A DNA stretch of 64,000 nucleotides, taken from contig JAHENB010000064.1 in the NCBI GenBank assembly GCA_024643345.1, positions 1-64,000 on the forward strand. Reading direction: 5' to 3'. Below are positions 57,193-64,000 of this stretch, one piece after another; positions within the stretch are counted from its first letter, which is position 1, and each line of letters opens with the position of its first letter. Under the pieces are notes generated by a model. The model made no database searches, was not told the DNA's origin, and saw only the letters and a program-made list of their open reading frames with translations. Both the position numbers and the translations under genes were made by a program. The stretch comes from Maribacter sp. (lineage in GTDB: Bacteria > Bacteroidota > Bacteroidia > Flavobacteriales > Flavobacteriaceae).

Positions 57193-58332
57193 ATGCCAAA
57201 AAAAATTAGACTGGGAATTCTAGGAGGGGGCGGTGATTCTCTCATCGGAGTCTTGCACAGGGTAGCCTCCCATATCAATGACAACTATCAAATTGTAGGT
57301 GCCGTATTCAATCCGAATTTTAAGGACAACATGGCTTTCGCCAAGGAAATAGACGTCCCCACAGATCGAATTTATCCCGATTTTGATACCTTGATAGAGG
57401 AGGAAATGAAACTTCCGGCGAACAAACGAATTCAAGTTTGTTCAGTGCTCACCCCTAATTTTTTGCATTTCCCCATGGCGTTGAAGCTTTTGGAAAACGG
57501 TTTTCACGTAATCTGTGAAAAACCTATGACCACTACGCTGGAAGAGGCGAAAATCCTGCAAAAAGCACACAAAAAAGCCGGTACCGTCTTTGCACTGACC
57601 CATACGTATACCGGCTACCCCATGGTGCGCCAAATGCGTGAAATGATCAAGTCCGGGGCCTTGGGAAAAATCCATAAGGTCGATGCGCGGTATTACCAAG
57701 GCTGGATCAATACGATTATCCATGACAAGAAAAAACGGTCCTCTGTCTGGCGGTTAGATCCAAAAAAAGCGGGTATCAGTTCCTGTATAGGGGATATAGG
57801 GGTACATGCCTTCAATCTGGTGGAATACACCACGGGACTCAAGATCAAATCGATCTTAAGCGATTTCAATTATCTCTATAAAGACAACAAAATGGATATC
57901 GACGGCACCGTCTTGATTCGTGTGGGCGATTATGTAAAAGGTGTGATTCGAAGCAGCCAAGTGGCCACCGGTGAGGAAAACGGGCTTGCCATTGCCATTT
58001 ACGGGGAAAAGGGGGCTTTTAGATGGGAACAGGAAAATCCGAACTTCCTTTATCTTTTGAGCGATACAAAACCCACCCAAATCTACAAGCCAGGACATGC
58101 CTATAACAGTAAATTGTCCTTGGATGGCACCAAATTGCCCCCAGGACATCCGGAAGGCATCTTCGACTCCATGGCCAATATCTATTTAGGCGCTGCCCGG
58201 GCGATTAGGGGCAATAAATATAATGATGGCGAATTCCCTACCATAATCGACGGCGTACGGGGCATGAATTTTATTGAGGCTACGGTAGAATCGAATAAAA
58301 AAGGAAACGTTTGGGTAGAACTTGAAAAATAG
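57193..58332 (+). CDS. cytoplasmic Gfo/Idh/MocA family oxidoreductase
   Basis: This 379-aa protein has no signal. The Rossmann half starts IRLGILGGGGDSLIGVLHR, with VLTPNFLHFPMAL, and the catalytic Lys is in VICEKPMTTT. The C-terminal substrate half carries SSCIGDIGVHAFNLVEY with the putative catalytic Asp and His. Reductases of this family act at the end of 3-keto-sugar pathways, reducing the imported keto sugar with NAD(P)H. The reaction direction here is inference. It is followed by a strong terminator. Confidence 0.92.
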   Translation: MPKKIRLGILGGGGDSLIGVLHRVASHINDNYQIVGAVFNPNFKDNMAFAKEIDVPTDRIYPDFDTLIEEEMKLPANKRIQVCSVLTPNFLHFPMALKLLENGFHVICEKPMTTTLEEAKILQKAHKKAGTVFALTHTYTGYPMVRQMREMIKSGALGKIHKVDARYYQGWINTIIHDKKKRSSVWRLDPKKAGISSCIGDIGVHAFNLVEYTTGLKIKSILSDFNYLYKDNKMDIDGTVLIRVGDYVKGVIRSSQVATGEENGLAIAIYGEKGAFRWEQENPNFLYLLSDTKPTQIYKPGHAYNSKLSLDGTKLPPGHPEGIFDSMANIYLGAARAIRGNKYNDGEFPTIIDGVRGMNFIEATVESNKKGNVWVELEK

Positions 58333-58378
58333 TCTTCACTTTTCATGATTCCCTAAAGAGATTAAATTGAAGCAACAA

Positions 58379-58416
58379 GCCCAATGGTGATTATTAAAGA
58401 CCATTGGGCTTTTTTC
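58379..58416 (+). terminator. intrinsic terminator after the Gfo/Idh gene
   Basis: GCCCAATGGT and ACCATTGGGC form a perfect 10-bp stem with an 11-nt loop, followed by a run of T residues. It ends the isomerase-DinB-MFS-Gfo/Idh transcript. Confidence 0.9.
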
Positions 58417-58487
58417 ATCTATCGTCTAGGCCTTAGGAACACGATGATTCAAAGCCAAGCCAAAGGAAAAGTCTTTGAAATGGACTT

Positions 58488-58946
58488 TCAAAAAACCTTT
58501 TCGAACTCTTGGCAAACCACGATCATACTCTCCCTGGGAACACGACCGTAGGGCTCCAACTCCTTGGTAAAACCCGCCCAGTGCTGCGTTTTCCATTGGG
58601 CAAGGCTTTTATCCCCTATCCCATCCACCTGGGCATAAGCCTCATTAATACTGAAAAATGGTCTTAATTTAACCGAAGTGTTCCTGGCGATGCATTGCGC
58701 CTTACCAGCACCGTCGGTAATGACTATAAAATCGCCTATTTTGGGCAAGGGTTCCTTACGGTACTGCAGCCCCAATAAAGAATGGGAAACTGCTTTTTTA
58801 ATTCCATTCATGGCCAATTTCGCATATTGATCGGCTTCCTTATCGTTATCGTGCAGCCGAATCACTTTAGGAGACTCGGCAAAGGCAAATTCTAAATGGG
58901 CATCTAAAAAATCACCCCACATACTTCTAGCTGTCGCATTGTCCAT
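58488..58946 (-). CDS. ASCH domain protein coupled to GMC copy 2
   Basis: This 152-aa cytoplasmic protein has the ASCH fold pattern: a helix with LGLQYRKEPLPKIGDFIVI, the GxxR-like core GKAQCIARNTSVKL, and the conserved ending IGDKSLAQWKTQHWAGFTKEL near residues 105-125. ASCH domains are PUA-related and bind RNA or modified nucleotides or cleave amides. It lies 15 bp downstream of the second GMC gene on the same strand, so the two are co-transcribed. I know no reason for this pairing. Confidence 0.85.
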   Translation of the reverse strand: MDNATARSMWGDFLDAHLEFAFAESPKVIRLHDNDKEADQYAKLAMNGIKKAVSHSLLGLQYRKEPLPKIGDFIVITDGAGKAQCIARNTSVKLRPFFSINEAYAQVDGIGDKSLAQWKTQHWAGFTKELEPYGRVPRESMIVVCQEFEKVF

Positions 58947-58961
58947 AGATATGAAATTTGT

Positions 58962-60665
58962 TTAGGAAAATTTTCCCGTATTAAATGCGTTCGCAGCATG
59001 GTTTGCGGCCCTTGCCGTGAAGGCCATATAGGTAAGCGAAGGATTGACACAGCTTGAAGAGGTCATAAATGCACCATCGGTCACATAAACATTGGGCACT
59101 GAATGAATTTGGTTGTTCCTGTTCAATATGGAGGTCCTAGGATCATGTCCCATTCTGGCACCCCCCATTTCATGTATACCCAATCCGGGACCTGTAGTTT
59201 CGTCATAGGACTGAACATCTTTAAAACCAGCGGATTTGAACATAGCTACAATTTCTTTCTTGATTTCTTCTCTCATTCGGTATTCATTCTCCTTGAATTC
59301 AACATCGAAAGCCAGCTGGGGAAGGCCCCATTGGTCTTTCTCGGTCGGGCTTAACGTCACCCGATTGTCATCATAGGGAAGAAATTCCCCGAAACCGGTT
59401 GCCCCGATCCGCCATTGTCCTGGTTTTAAAATGCTTTCCTTAAGACCTGCACCATAACCCATTTCAGCGACCGCTTCCGACCAGTCTCCCCGACTGGCAG
59501 TTCCCTGATACCCGAAACCACGCAGGTAGCCTTCGCGTTTGGTCTCTTCATCGAGGTTTACAAAACGGGGTATGTAAAAGCCATTGGCTCGTCGGCCTTT
59601 ATAATATTTGTCTAGAAAACCATCGACCTTTGCTGTGGCCCCAAGTTTGTAATGATGGTCCATAATGCCCCTGCCCAAGGCATCAGAGTCATTGCCCAAT
59701 CCGTTAGGGAAGCGTTCCGATTTTGATTGCATCAAAATACCTACCGAAGCCATAGAAGAAGCACAAAGGAAAATCACTTTAGCTTTAAATTCAATTTTTT
59801 CATGGGTCGCTGCGTCAATGACCTTCACCCCGATGGCCTTTTTGATTTGGTCGTCATAAATTACCTCATACACAATACTGTTGGGTCTTAGTGTCATGTT
59901 ACCCGTTCGTTCCGCTGCCGGAAGTGTAGCGGAATTACTGCTGAAATAACCGCCAAAGGGACACCCACGCCAGCACCGGTCCCTGTTTTGACAGCTACCC
60001 CTGCCTTCAAAAGTAGCATTGGGGTCTGTAATATGTGCAGTGCGACCAATGGTTACCAAACGGCCATCATCGAAATTTTTGACAATCGCTTTTTGGAAAT
60101 CCTCCTCCACACAATTCAGTTTCATGGGGGGTTGGAACTTCCCATCGGGGAGCTGTTTGAGCCCCAAATTCTGTCCGCTCACCCCAATGTATTCCTCTAC
60201 TTTATCGTACCAAGGGGCGATATCTTTATAACGCACTGGCCAATCGATACTAATGCCCTCTTTTTTATTGGCTTCAAAATCAATATCGCTCCAACGGTAG
60301 CTCTGACGTCCCCAAGTGAGGGAACGTCCGCCTACTTGGTATCCCCGAATCCAATCGAAGCGTTTGATTTCCACATAGGGGTGTTCCAAATCGTTCACAA
60401 AGAAGTGCTTCACGTCCTCCTTGGGCGCCCAATTGACCCTTTTTTGAACGTGGTATTTCTTTCGGTCCTCGGTGGAAAGTTCTCCTTTTAGGGCATAGTC
60501 CCAAACATCGTCGTTCATGGTCGGGTAATCTTCGATGTGCTTTACCATGCGCCCGCGTTCCAAAACCAAAGTCTTTAAGCCTTTTTCACATAATTCCTTG
60601 GCCGCCCATCCTCCGCTTATTCCGGTTCCGACCACAATGGCATCATACTGCTCTTCCTGATTCAT
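58962..60665 (-). CDS. GMC family FAD-dependent oxidoreductase, copy 2
   Basis: This 567-aa protein is a full-length paralogue of the GMC copy at 52.5-54.2 kb: FAD loop VVGTGISGGWAAKEL near residue 12, cysteine group Cys225, Cys231 and Cys235 in SCQNRDRCWRGCPFGG, active-site GLGIHEMGGARMG and CVNPSLTYMA. It has no signal peptide and no own subunit-3 gene nearby. It may share the single subunit 3 of the locus or stay in the cytoplasm. It differs mainly in the 60-90 region and probably in substrate. Confidence 0.92.
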   Translation of the reverse strand: MNQEEQYDAIVVGTGISGGWAAKELCEKGLKTLVLERGRMVKHIEDYPTMNDDVWDYALKGELSTEDRKKYHVQKRVNWAPKEDVKHFFVNDLEHPYVEIKRFDWIRGYQVGGRSLTWGRQSYRWSDIDFEANKKEGISIDWPVRYKDIAPWYDKVEEYIGVSGQNLGLKQLPDGKFQPPMKLNCVEEDFQKAIVKNFDDGRLVTIGRTAHITDPNATFEGRGSCQNRDRCWRGCPFGGYFSSNSATLPAAERTGNMTLRPNSIVYEVIYDDQIKKAIGVKVIDAATHEKIEFKAKVIFLCASSMASVGILMQSKSERFPNGLGNDSDALGRGIMDHHYKLGATAKVDGFLDKYYKGRRANGFYIPRFVNLDEETKREGYLRGFGYQGTASRGDWSEAVAEMGYGAGLKESILKPGQWRIGATGFGEFLPYDDNRVTLSPTEKDQWGLPQLAFDVEFKENEYRMREEIKKEIVAMFKSAGFKDVQSYDETTGPGLGIHEMGGARMGHDPRTSILNRNNQIHSVPNVYVTDGAFMTSSSCVNPSLTYMAFTARAANHAANAFNTGKFS

Positions 60666-60819
60666 ACTTATTTCTTGTATTAATTCTGATGGTTTTCCTA
60701 TATTTATGACTTCCCGAAGTCGAAGGCATTGGGAGCGATTTTGAGGTATTAAATATAGGGTTTATTATTAAAATACCACCACATACAAATAGATAACAAA
60801 AACCATAAGCACCGTAAAA

Positions 60820-61872
60820 ATGAAAACAATAAAAGGACCTGCCGTATTTCTAGCCCAGTTTGTAGATAGCAAAGCCCCATTCAATTCTTTGGACGGGATG
60901 TGCAAATGGGCTTCGGATTTGGGGTACAAGGGAATCCAAATTCCTACTTGGGAAAGTTTTTTGATCGATTTGGACAAAGCCGCAGAAAGTCAAACATATT
61001 GCGATGAGTTGAAGGGCAAGATCAACAGCTATGGTTTGGAAATCACAGAGCTGTCTACCCACCTACAAGGTCAGTTGGTGGCCGTACATCCTGCCTATGA
61101 TCTGATGTTCGATGGGTTTGCGCCAGAGCGCGTCAGGAACAATCCAAAGGCACGCACCGAATGGGCCGTCGACGTGGTCAAAAAAGCGGCGACCGCCAGC
61201 CGACGCTTGGGCATTGGCGCCCATGCCACATTTTCAGGGGCATTGCTATGGCATACCTGGCATCCTTGGCCGCAACGCCCTGCCGGATTAGTGGAAATGG
61301 GCTTTGAAGAACTGGCCAAAAGATGGCTGCCGATACTGAACCATTTTGACAAAGAGGGCGTCGATGTCTGTTATGAGATACATCCTGGGGAAGACCTTCA
61401 CGACGGGGATACCTTTGAACGGTTTTTAAAAGCCACCGGCAACCATAAACGGGTGAATATCCTATATGATCCCAGCCATTTTGTGCTGCAGCAATTAGAT
61501 TACATCACCTATATCGATCATTACCACCAATTCATAAAATCGTTCCATGTTAAGGATTCAGAATTCAACCCAACAGGCAAAAAAGGGGCATTTGGGGGCT
61601 ATAACGATTGGGGTAACCGAGCCGGGCGTTATCGGTCTTTGGGCGATGGGCAAATCGATTTCAAAACAATTTTCTCGAAACTGACCCAATATGGCTGTGA
61701 CGTGTGGGCGGTGATGGAATGGGAATGCTGCATCAAAAGCCCAGAGCAGGGAGCACGTGAAGGCGCCAAATTTATCCAAGACCATATCATAGAAGCAACC
61801 GAAAAAACTTTCGACGATTTTGCGGGTGCCGCAGTGGATAAGGCCATGCTCAAAAAAATATTGGGCCTTTAA
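60820..61872 (+). CDS. cytoplasmic sugar phosphate isomerase/epimerase family protein
   Basis: This 350-aa protein has no signal. The xylose-isomerase-like barrel begins KTIKGPAVFLAQFVDSKAPF. Putative metal ligands are in CYEIHPGEDLHDG (Glu), NILYDPSHFVLQQLDY (Asp, His), SFHVKDSEF (His) and VMEWECCIKSPEQGA (Glu). A helical C-terminal extension follows. It is one of three different isomerase-like barrels in the locus and the only cytoplasmic one. It is transcribed ahead of two DUF1080 genes (gaps 61 and 79 bp). Confidence 0.9.
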   Translation: MKTIKGPAVFLAQFVDSKAPFNSLDGMCKWASDLGYKGIQIPTWESFLIDLDKAAESQTYCDELKGKINSYGLEITELSTHLQGQLVAVHPAYDLMFDGFAPERVRNNPKARTEWAVDVVKKAATASRRLGIGAHATFSGALLWHTWHPWPQRPAGLVEMGFEELAKRWLPILNHFDKEGVDVCYEIHPGEDLHDGDTFERFLKATGNHKRVNILYDPSHFVLQQLDYITYIDHYHQFIKSFHVKDSEFNPTGKKGAFGGYNDWGNRAGRYRSLGDGQIDFKTIFSKLTQYGCDVWAVMEWECCIKSPEQGAREGAKFIQDHIIEATEKTFDDFAGAAVDKAMLKKILGL

Positions 61873-61933
61873 AGCTAATTCCATGCAAAATTAATCGTGC
61901 CAAAAAGCGCCTTGAACCCAATAACATATAAAA

Positions 61934-62689
61934 ATGAAACAACTTATCATGACTGCCCTATTAGCCACCTTAATTTTTGGTTGCAAGGGCAAACCCGAAA
62001 ACAATAAGGAAGAGATGGAAGTGGAAAAAACCGCCGATGCCAAAATGACCGCCCCGGAAGCGGAATGGACCGTCCTGTTCGATGGCACTTCTTTCGATGG
62101 TTGGAAAGAATATTTGAAGGACGGGGTTTCAGACCATTGGAAGTTGGAGGACGGGGCGATGGTGCTCTATCCCCCAAAAGACCGTAAAAAAGGGGAAGCC
62201 TATAATTTGGTCACCACAAAAGACTATACCGATTTTGAGCTTTCCTTGGATTGGCGCATCTCAGAAGCGGGCAATAGCGGGGTATTTTGGGGCGTGATGG
62301 AAATACCTTCCCTACCGGAAGCCTATCAAACCGGTCCTGAAATACAAGTGCTCGACAACGAAAAACATCCCGATGCCAAAGTTGGCACCACCCACCAAGC
62401 AGGTTCTTTGTACGATATGATAGGCCCATCCAAAGATGTCACCAAACCGGTGGGAGAATGGAATACCATGGTGATACTGGTAAACCATAAGAACAATCAG
62501 GGCAGTATAACCTTAAACGGGGAAGAAATTGTCACTTTCCCTACCAATGACCCCGAATGGTCGGCCATGGTGGCCAAATCGAAATTTGCCGATTGGGCAC
62601 ATTTCGGAAAACACCCAACCGGAAAAATCGGCCTTCAGGATCATGGCAACATGGTATCGTTCCGAAATATAAAAATCAAGGAACTTTAA
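61934..62689 (+). CDS. DUF1080 (3-keto-disaccharide hydrolase family) lipoprotein, copy 1
   Basis: This 251-aa lipoprotein has a lipobox LIFGC with Cys17, a Glu/Lys-rich linker and then a concanavalin-like DUF1080 beta sandwich (residues about 45-250). The sandwich is marked by VLFDGTSFDGWKEY, TTKDYTDFELSLDWRISEAG, NSGVFWGV, PEIQVLDNEKHP, AGSLYDMIGP and the closing GKIGLQDHGNMVSFRNIKIKEL-type end. Characterised DUF1080 members cleave 3-keto-disaccharides. It is probably anchored to the outer membrane. Confidence 0.92.
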   Translation: MKQLIMTALLATLIFGCKGKPENNKEEMEVEKTADAKMTAPEAEWTVLFDGTSFDGWKEYLKDGVSDHWKLEDGAMVLYPPKDRKKGEAYNLVTTKDYTDFELSLDWRISEAGNSGVFWGVMEIPSLPEAYQTGPEIQVLDNEKHPDAKVGTTHQAGSLYDMIGPSKDVTKPVGEWNTMVILVNHKNNQGSITLNGEEIVTFPTNDPEWSAMVAKSKFADWAHFGKHPTGKIGLQDHGNMVSFRNIKIKEL

Positions 62690-62768
62690 GAAAACCCTAC
62701 TTTGTTTGCTTCACACCAAAATAATCGACGAACCAATTTAAATAGTTAACCCAATAATTTCGATCATT

Positions 62769-63590
62769 ATGCAAATTAAATTTATGCTTAGCCTTTTACT
62801 GGGCGTAGCCTTTTTTTCCTGTCAGGAAAAAGCAAAGGAGCAACCCATTGAAAAATCGGAACCCGTTGACGACGGCGTAATCGTTTACGAAGAATATATG
62901 GGCACCGAACCTAGCACTCCGGAAGAAACGGAATTTTATGAGCCTGTTGTACCTAAGGTTACCCCAACCATGAACGGTAAGCCCCCCAGTGACGCCATCG
63001 TACTTTTTGATGGCAGCAACCTGGACGGTTGGATGAGCTCTGCCGATAGCACCGCCGCCAAATGGCACCTTAACAAAGATGGCAGTATGACGGTGAACGA
63101 CAAAACCGGGGACATTCAGACCAAGCAGAATTTTGGGGATATCCAGTTGCACATCGAGTGGCGTTCCCCTGCGGAAGTGCAGGCAGAAGGCCAACACCGA
63201 GGCAACAGTGGAATTTTTCTAGACGGATTATATGAAGTACAGGTTTTGGACCAGAACGATAATCCAACTTATGTGAACGGGCAGGTCGGGTCCATTTACA
63301 AACAACATGTACCGCTTGCCATGGCCTCGGTACCCTCCGGGGAATGGAATACCTATGACATCATATACCATGCTCCAGAATTCAATGCCGATGGCGGAAA
63401 AATTAAATCGGGGACCGTGACCGTGATCCACAATGGGATTTTGGTACAGGACCACATAGAACTTAAAGGAACTACCCCTTATATCGGCTGGCCAAAAAAC
63501 CCGCCACATGGAAAAGGACCTTTGATGCTTCAAGATCACGGTGACAATAGTCGCGTCAGTTATCGGAACATTTGGGTAAGGGAATTATAG
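62769..63590 (+). CDS. DUF1080 (3-keto-disaccharide hydrolase family) lipoprotein, copy 2
   Basis: This 273-aa lipoprotein has Cys18 in a VAFFSC lipobox and an acidic spacer (residues about 25-60). Its DUF1080 sandwich opens AIVLFDGSNLDGWMSS and has FGDIQLHIEWRSP, HRGNSGIFLDGLYEVQVLDQ, GSIYKQHVPLAMA and GPLMLQDHGDNSRVSYRNIW. It has an HRGNSG insertion and a longer loop (EFNADGGKIKSG) not seen in copy 1, so the two probably differ in substrate. It is followed 4 bp later by an SdpI gene. Confidence 0.92.
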   Translation: MQIKFMLSLLLGVAFFSCQEKAKEQPIEKSEPVDDGVIVYEEYMGTEPSTPEETEFYEPVVPKVTPTMNGKPPSDAIVLFDGSNLDGWMSSADSTAAKWHLNKDGSMTVNDKTGDIQTKQNFGDIQLHIEWRSPAEVQAEGQHRGNSGIFLDGLYEVQVLDQNDNPTYVNGQVGSIYKQHVPLAMASVPSGEWNTYDIIYHAPEFNADGGKIKSGTVTVIHNGILVQDHIELKGTTPYIGWPKNPPHGKGPLMLQDHGDNSRVSYRNIWVREL

Positions 63591-63594
63591 GGTT

Positions 63595-63954
63595 GTGGAT
63601 TGGGAGCTTTTTATCGGGGCAACGATAACGGCTTTCCTTTTTATTGTATCCGGCCTGCTATGGCGCAGATTTCCTCCTAAGAGGATCAACCACTTTTACG
63701 GCTATCGGACCCGACGGAGTATGGCCAACCAAGAAATTTGGGTCCATGCCAATACACTGGGAGCCAAGATGTTCGTGTATTTGGGAATCATTCTGCTAAT
63801 CATTGGCATTATTTCCTATTCGATGTATCCAAATGCATCCCCAATAATTTCATTGTTCGCCATGCTTATTGGAATTGGTGCGGGCATGTATTGGTGCGAA
63901 ACCCAACTCGATAAGCAGTTCGACAAACAGGGCAACCCAAAGAAAAACCCTTAA
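63595..63954 (+). CDS. SdpI family membrane protein
   Basis: This 119-aa protein starts at a GTG (63595), 4 bp after the DUF1080 stop. It has three helices: one at about 5-22, then the conserved cytoplasmic loop PPKRINHFYGYRTRRSMANQ and WVHANTLGAKMF, and two more at 60-78 and 82-102. SdpI proteins give immunity to the SdpC toxin in Bacillus, but most members in other bacteria are unassigned. The 4-bp spacing suggests co-transcription with the DUF1080 gene, though the functional link is doubtful. Confidence 0.85.
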   Translation: MDWELFIGATITAFLFIVSGLLWRRFPPKRINHFYGYRTRRSMANQEIWVHANTLGAKMFVYLGIILLIIGIISYSMYPNASPIISLFAMLIGIGAGMYWCETQLDKQFDKQGNPKKNP

Positions 63955-64000
63955 TTTTAACTACCTTAGCATCAATTTAATTGCCATTTATGATCCAATC

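Noticed and set aside
63990-64000. An ATG near the right edge, preceded by TACCTTAG, that could start the next gene.
   Set aside because: Only three codons are visible, too little to support a gene.

Overview
The window is a chromosomal segment of a marine-type member of the Flavobacteriaceae (Bacteroidota). The evidence is the -7 boxes of the form TAnnTTTG, the lack of strong Shine-Dalgarno sequences, many short signal peptides ending in AQ, the HemC-HemD fusion, the HemJ-type oxidase, sortilin-like BNR proteins and LytTR/TPR-kinase signalling. No rRNA, tRNA, CRISPR array, insertion sequence or phage gene is visible. The species cannot be named from the sequence.

Layout. 1-2.6 kb holds a truncated M16 zinc peptidase (minus strand). 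2.8-9.3 kb is a heme block: a GNAT acetyltransferase, hemE, a hemC-hemD fusion and hemA on the minus strand, divergent from an AraC regulator, followed by a ThuA-domain lipoprotein. 9.3-14.9 kb (minus) encodes a DUF1460 amidase-like protein, a very long TraB/GumN protein and an MscS channel. 15.1-17.7 kb has ferrochelatase hemH and a MATE exporter. 18-21 kb has small secreted or cytoplasmic proteins, including a lipoprotein with three PepSY-like repeats. 21.1-27.5 kb is a tandem pair of sortilin-like Asp-box propeller proteins. 27.7-31.2 kb has hemJ, a TerB-DnaJ protein, a bacilliredoxin, an acyltransferase and an HD hydrolase. 31.3-42.5 kb is mostly housekeeping: a Tat-exported Gfo/Idh protein, a radical SAM protein, an unknown secreted protein, a crotonase, an NtrY-like kinase, a HupE/UreJ-type membrane protein, dCMP deaminase, an S41 protease, a small membrane protein, MarC and DUF3109. 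42.5-45.2 kb is a LytTR regulator plus TPR histidine kinase. 45.2-46.4 kb is mostly non-coding, with one candidate 49-aa protein. 46.4-50.0 kb is class Ia ribonucleotide reductase (nrdB, nrdA), ended by a perfect symmetric terminator. 50.0-50.9 kb is a gene-poor stretch with possible gene remnants.

50.9-63.6 kb is the most notable region. It is a multi-operon sugar-oxidation locus. It holds a GMC flavoprotein with a Tat-exported gluconate-2-dehydrogenase subunit-3-like partner, a second GMC flavoprotein coupled to an ASCH-domain gene, three TIM-barrel sugar isomerase/epimerase-like proteins, a cytoplasmic Gfo/Idh dehydrogenase, a nucleoside-permease-type MFS transporter, a DinB protein and two DUF1080 (3-keto-disaccharide hydrolase family) lipoproteins. 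This combination fits glycoside breakdown through 3-keto intermediates. There is no glycoside hydrolase and no SusC/SusD pair in the window.

Five heme-pathway activities are present: HemA, HemC, HemD and HemE in one cluster, and HemH and HemJ separately. HemL, HemB and a coproporphyrinogen oxidase must be encoded elsewhere. HemJ together with HemH implies the protoporphyrin-dependent end of the pathway.
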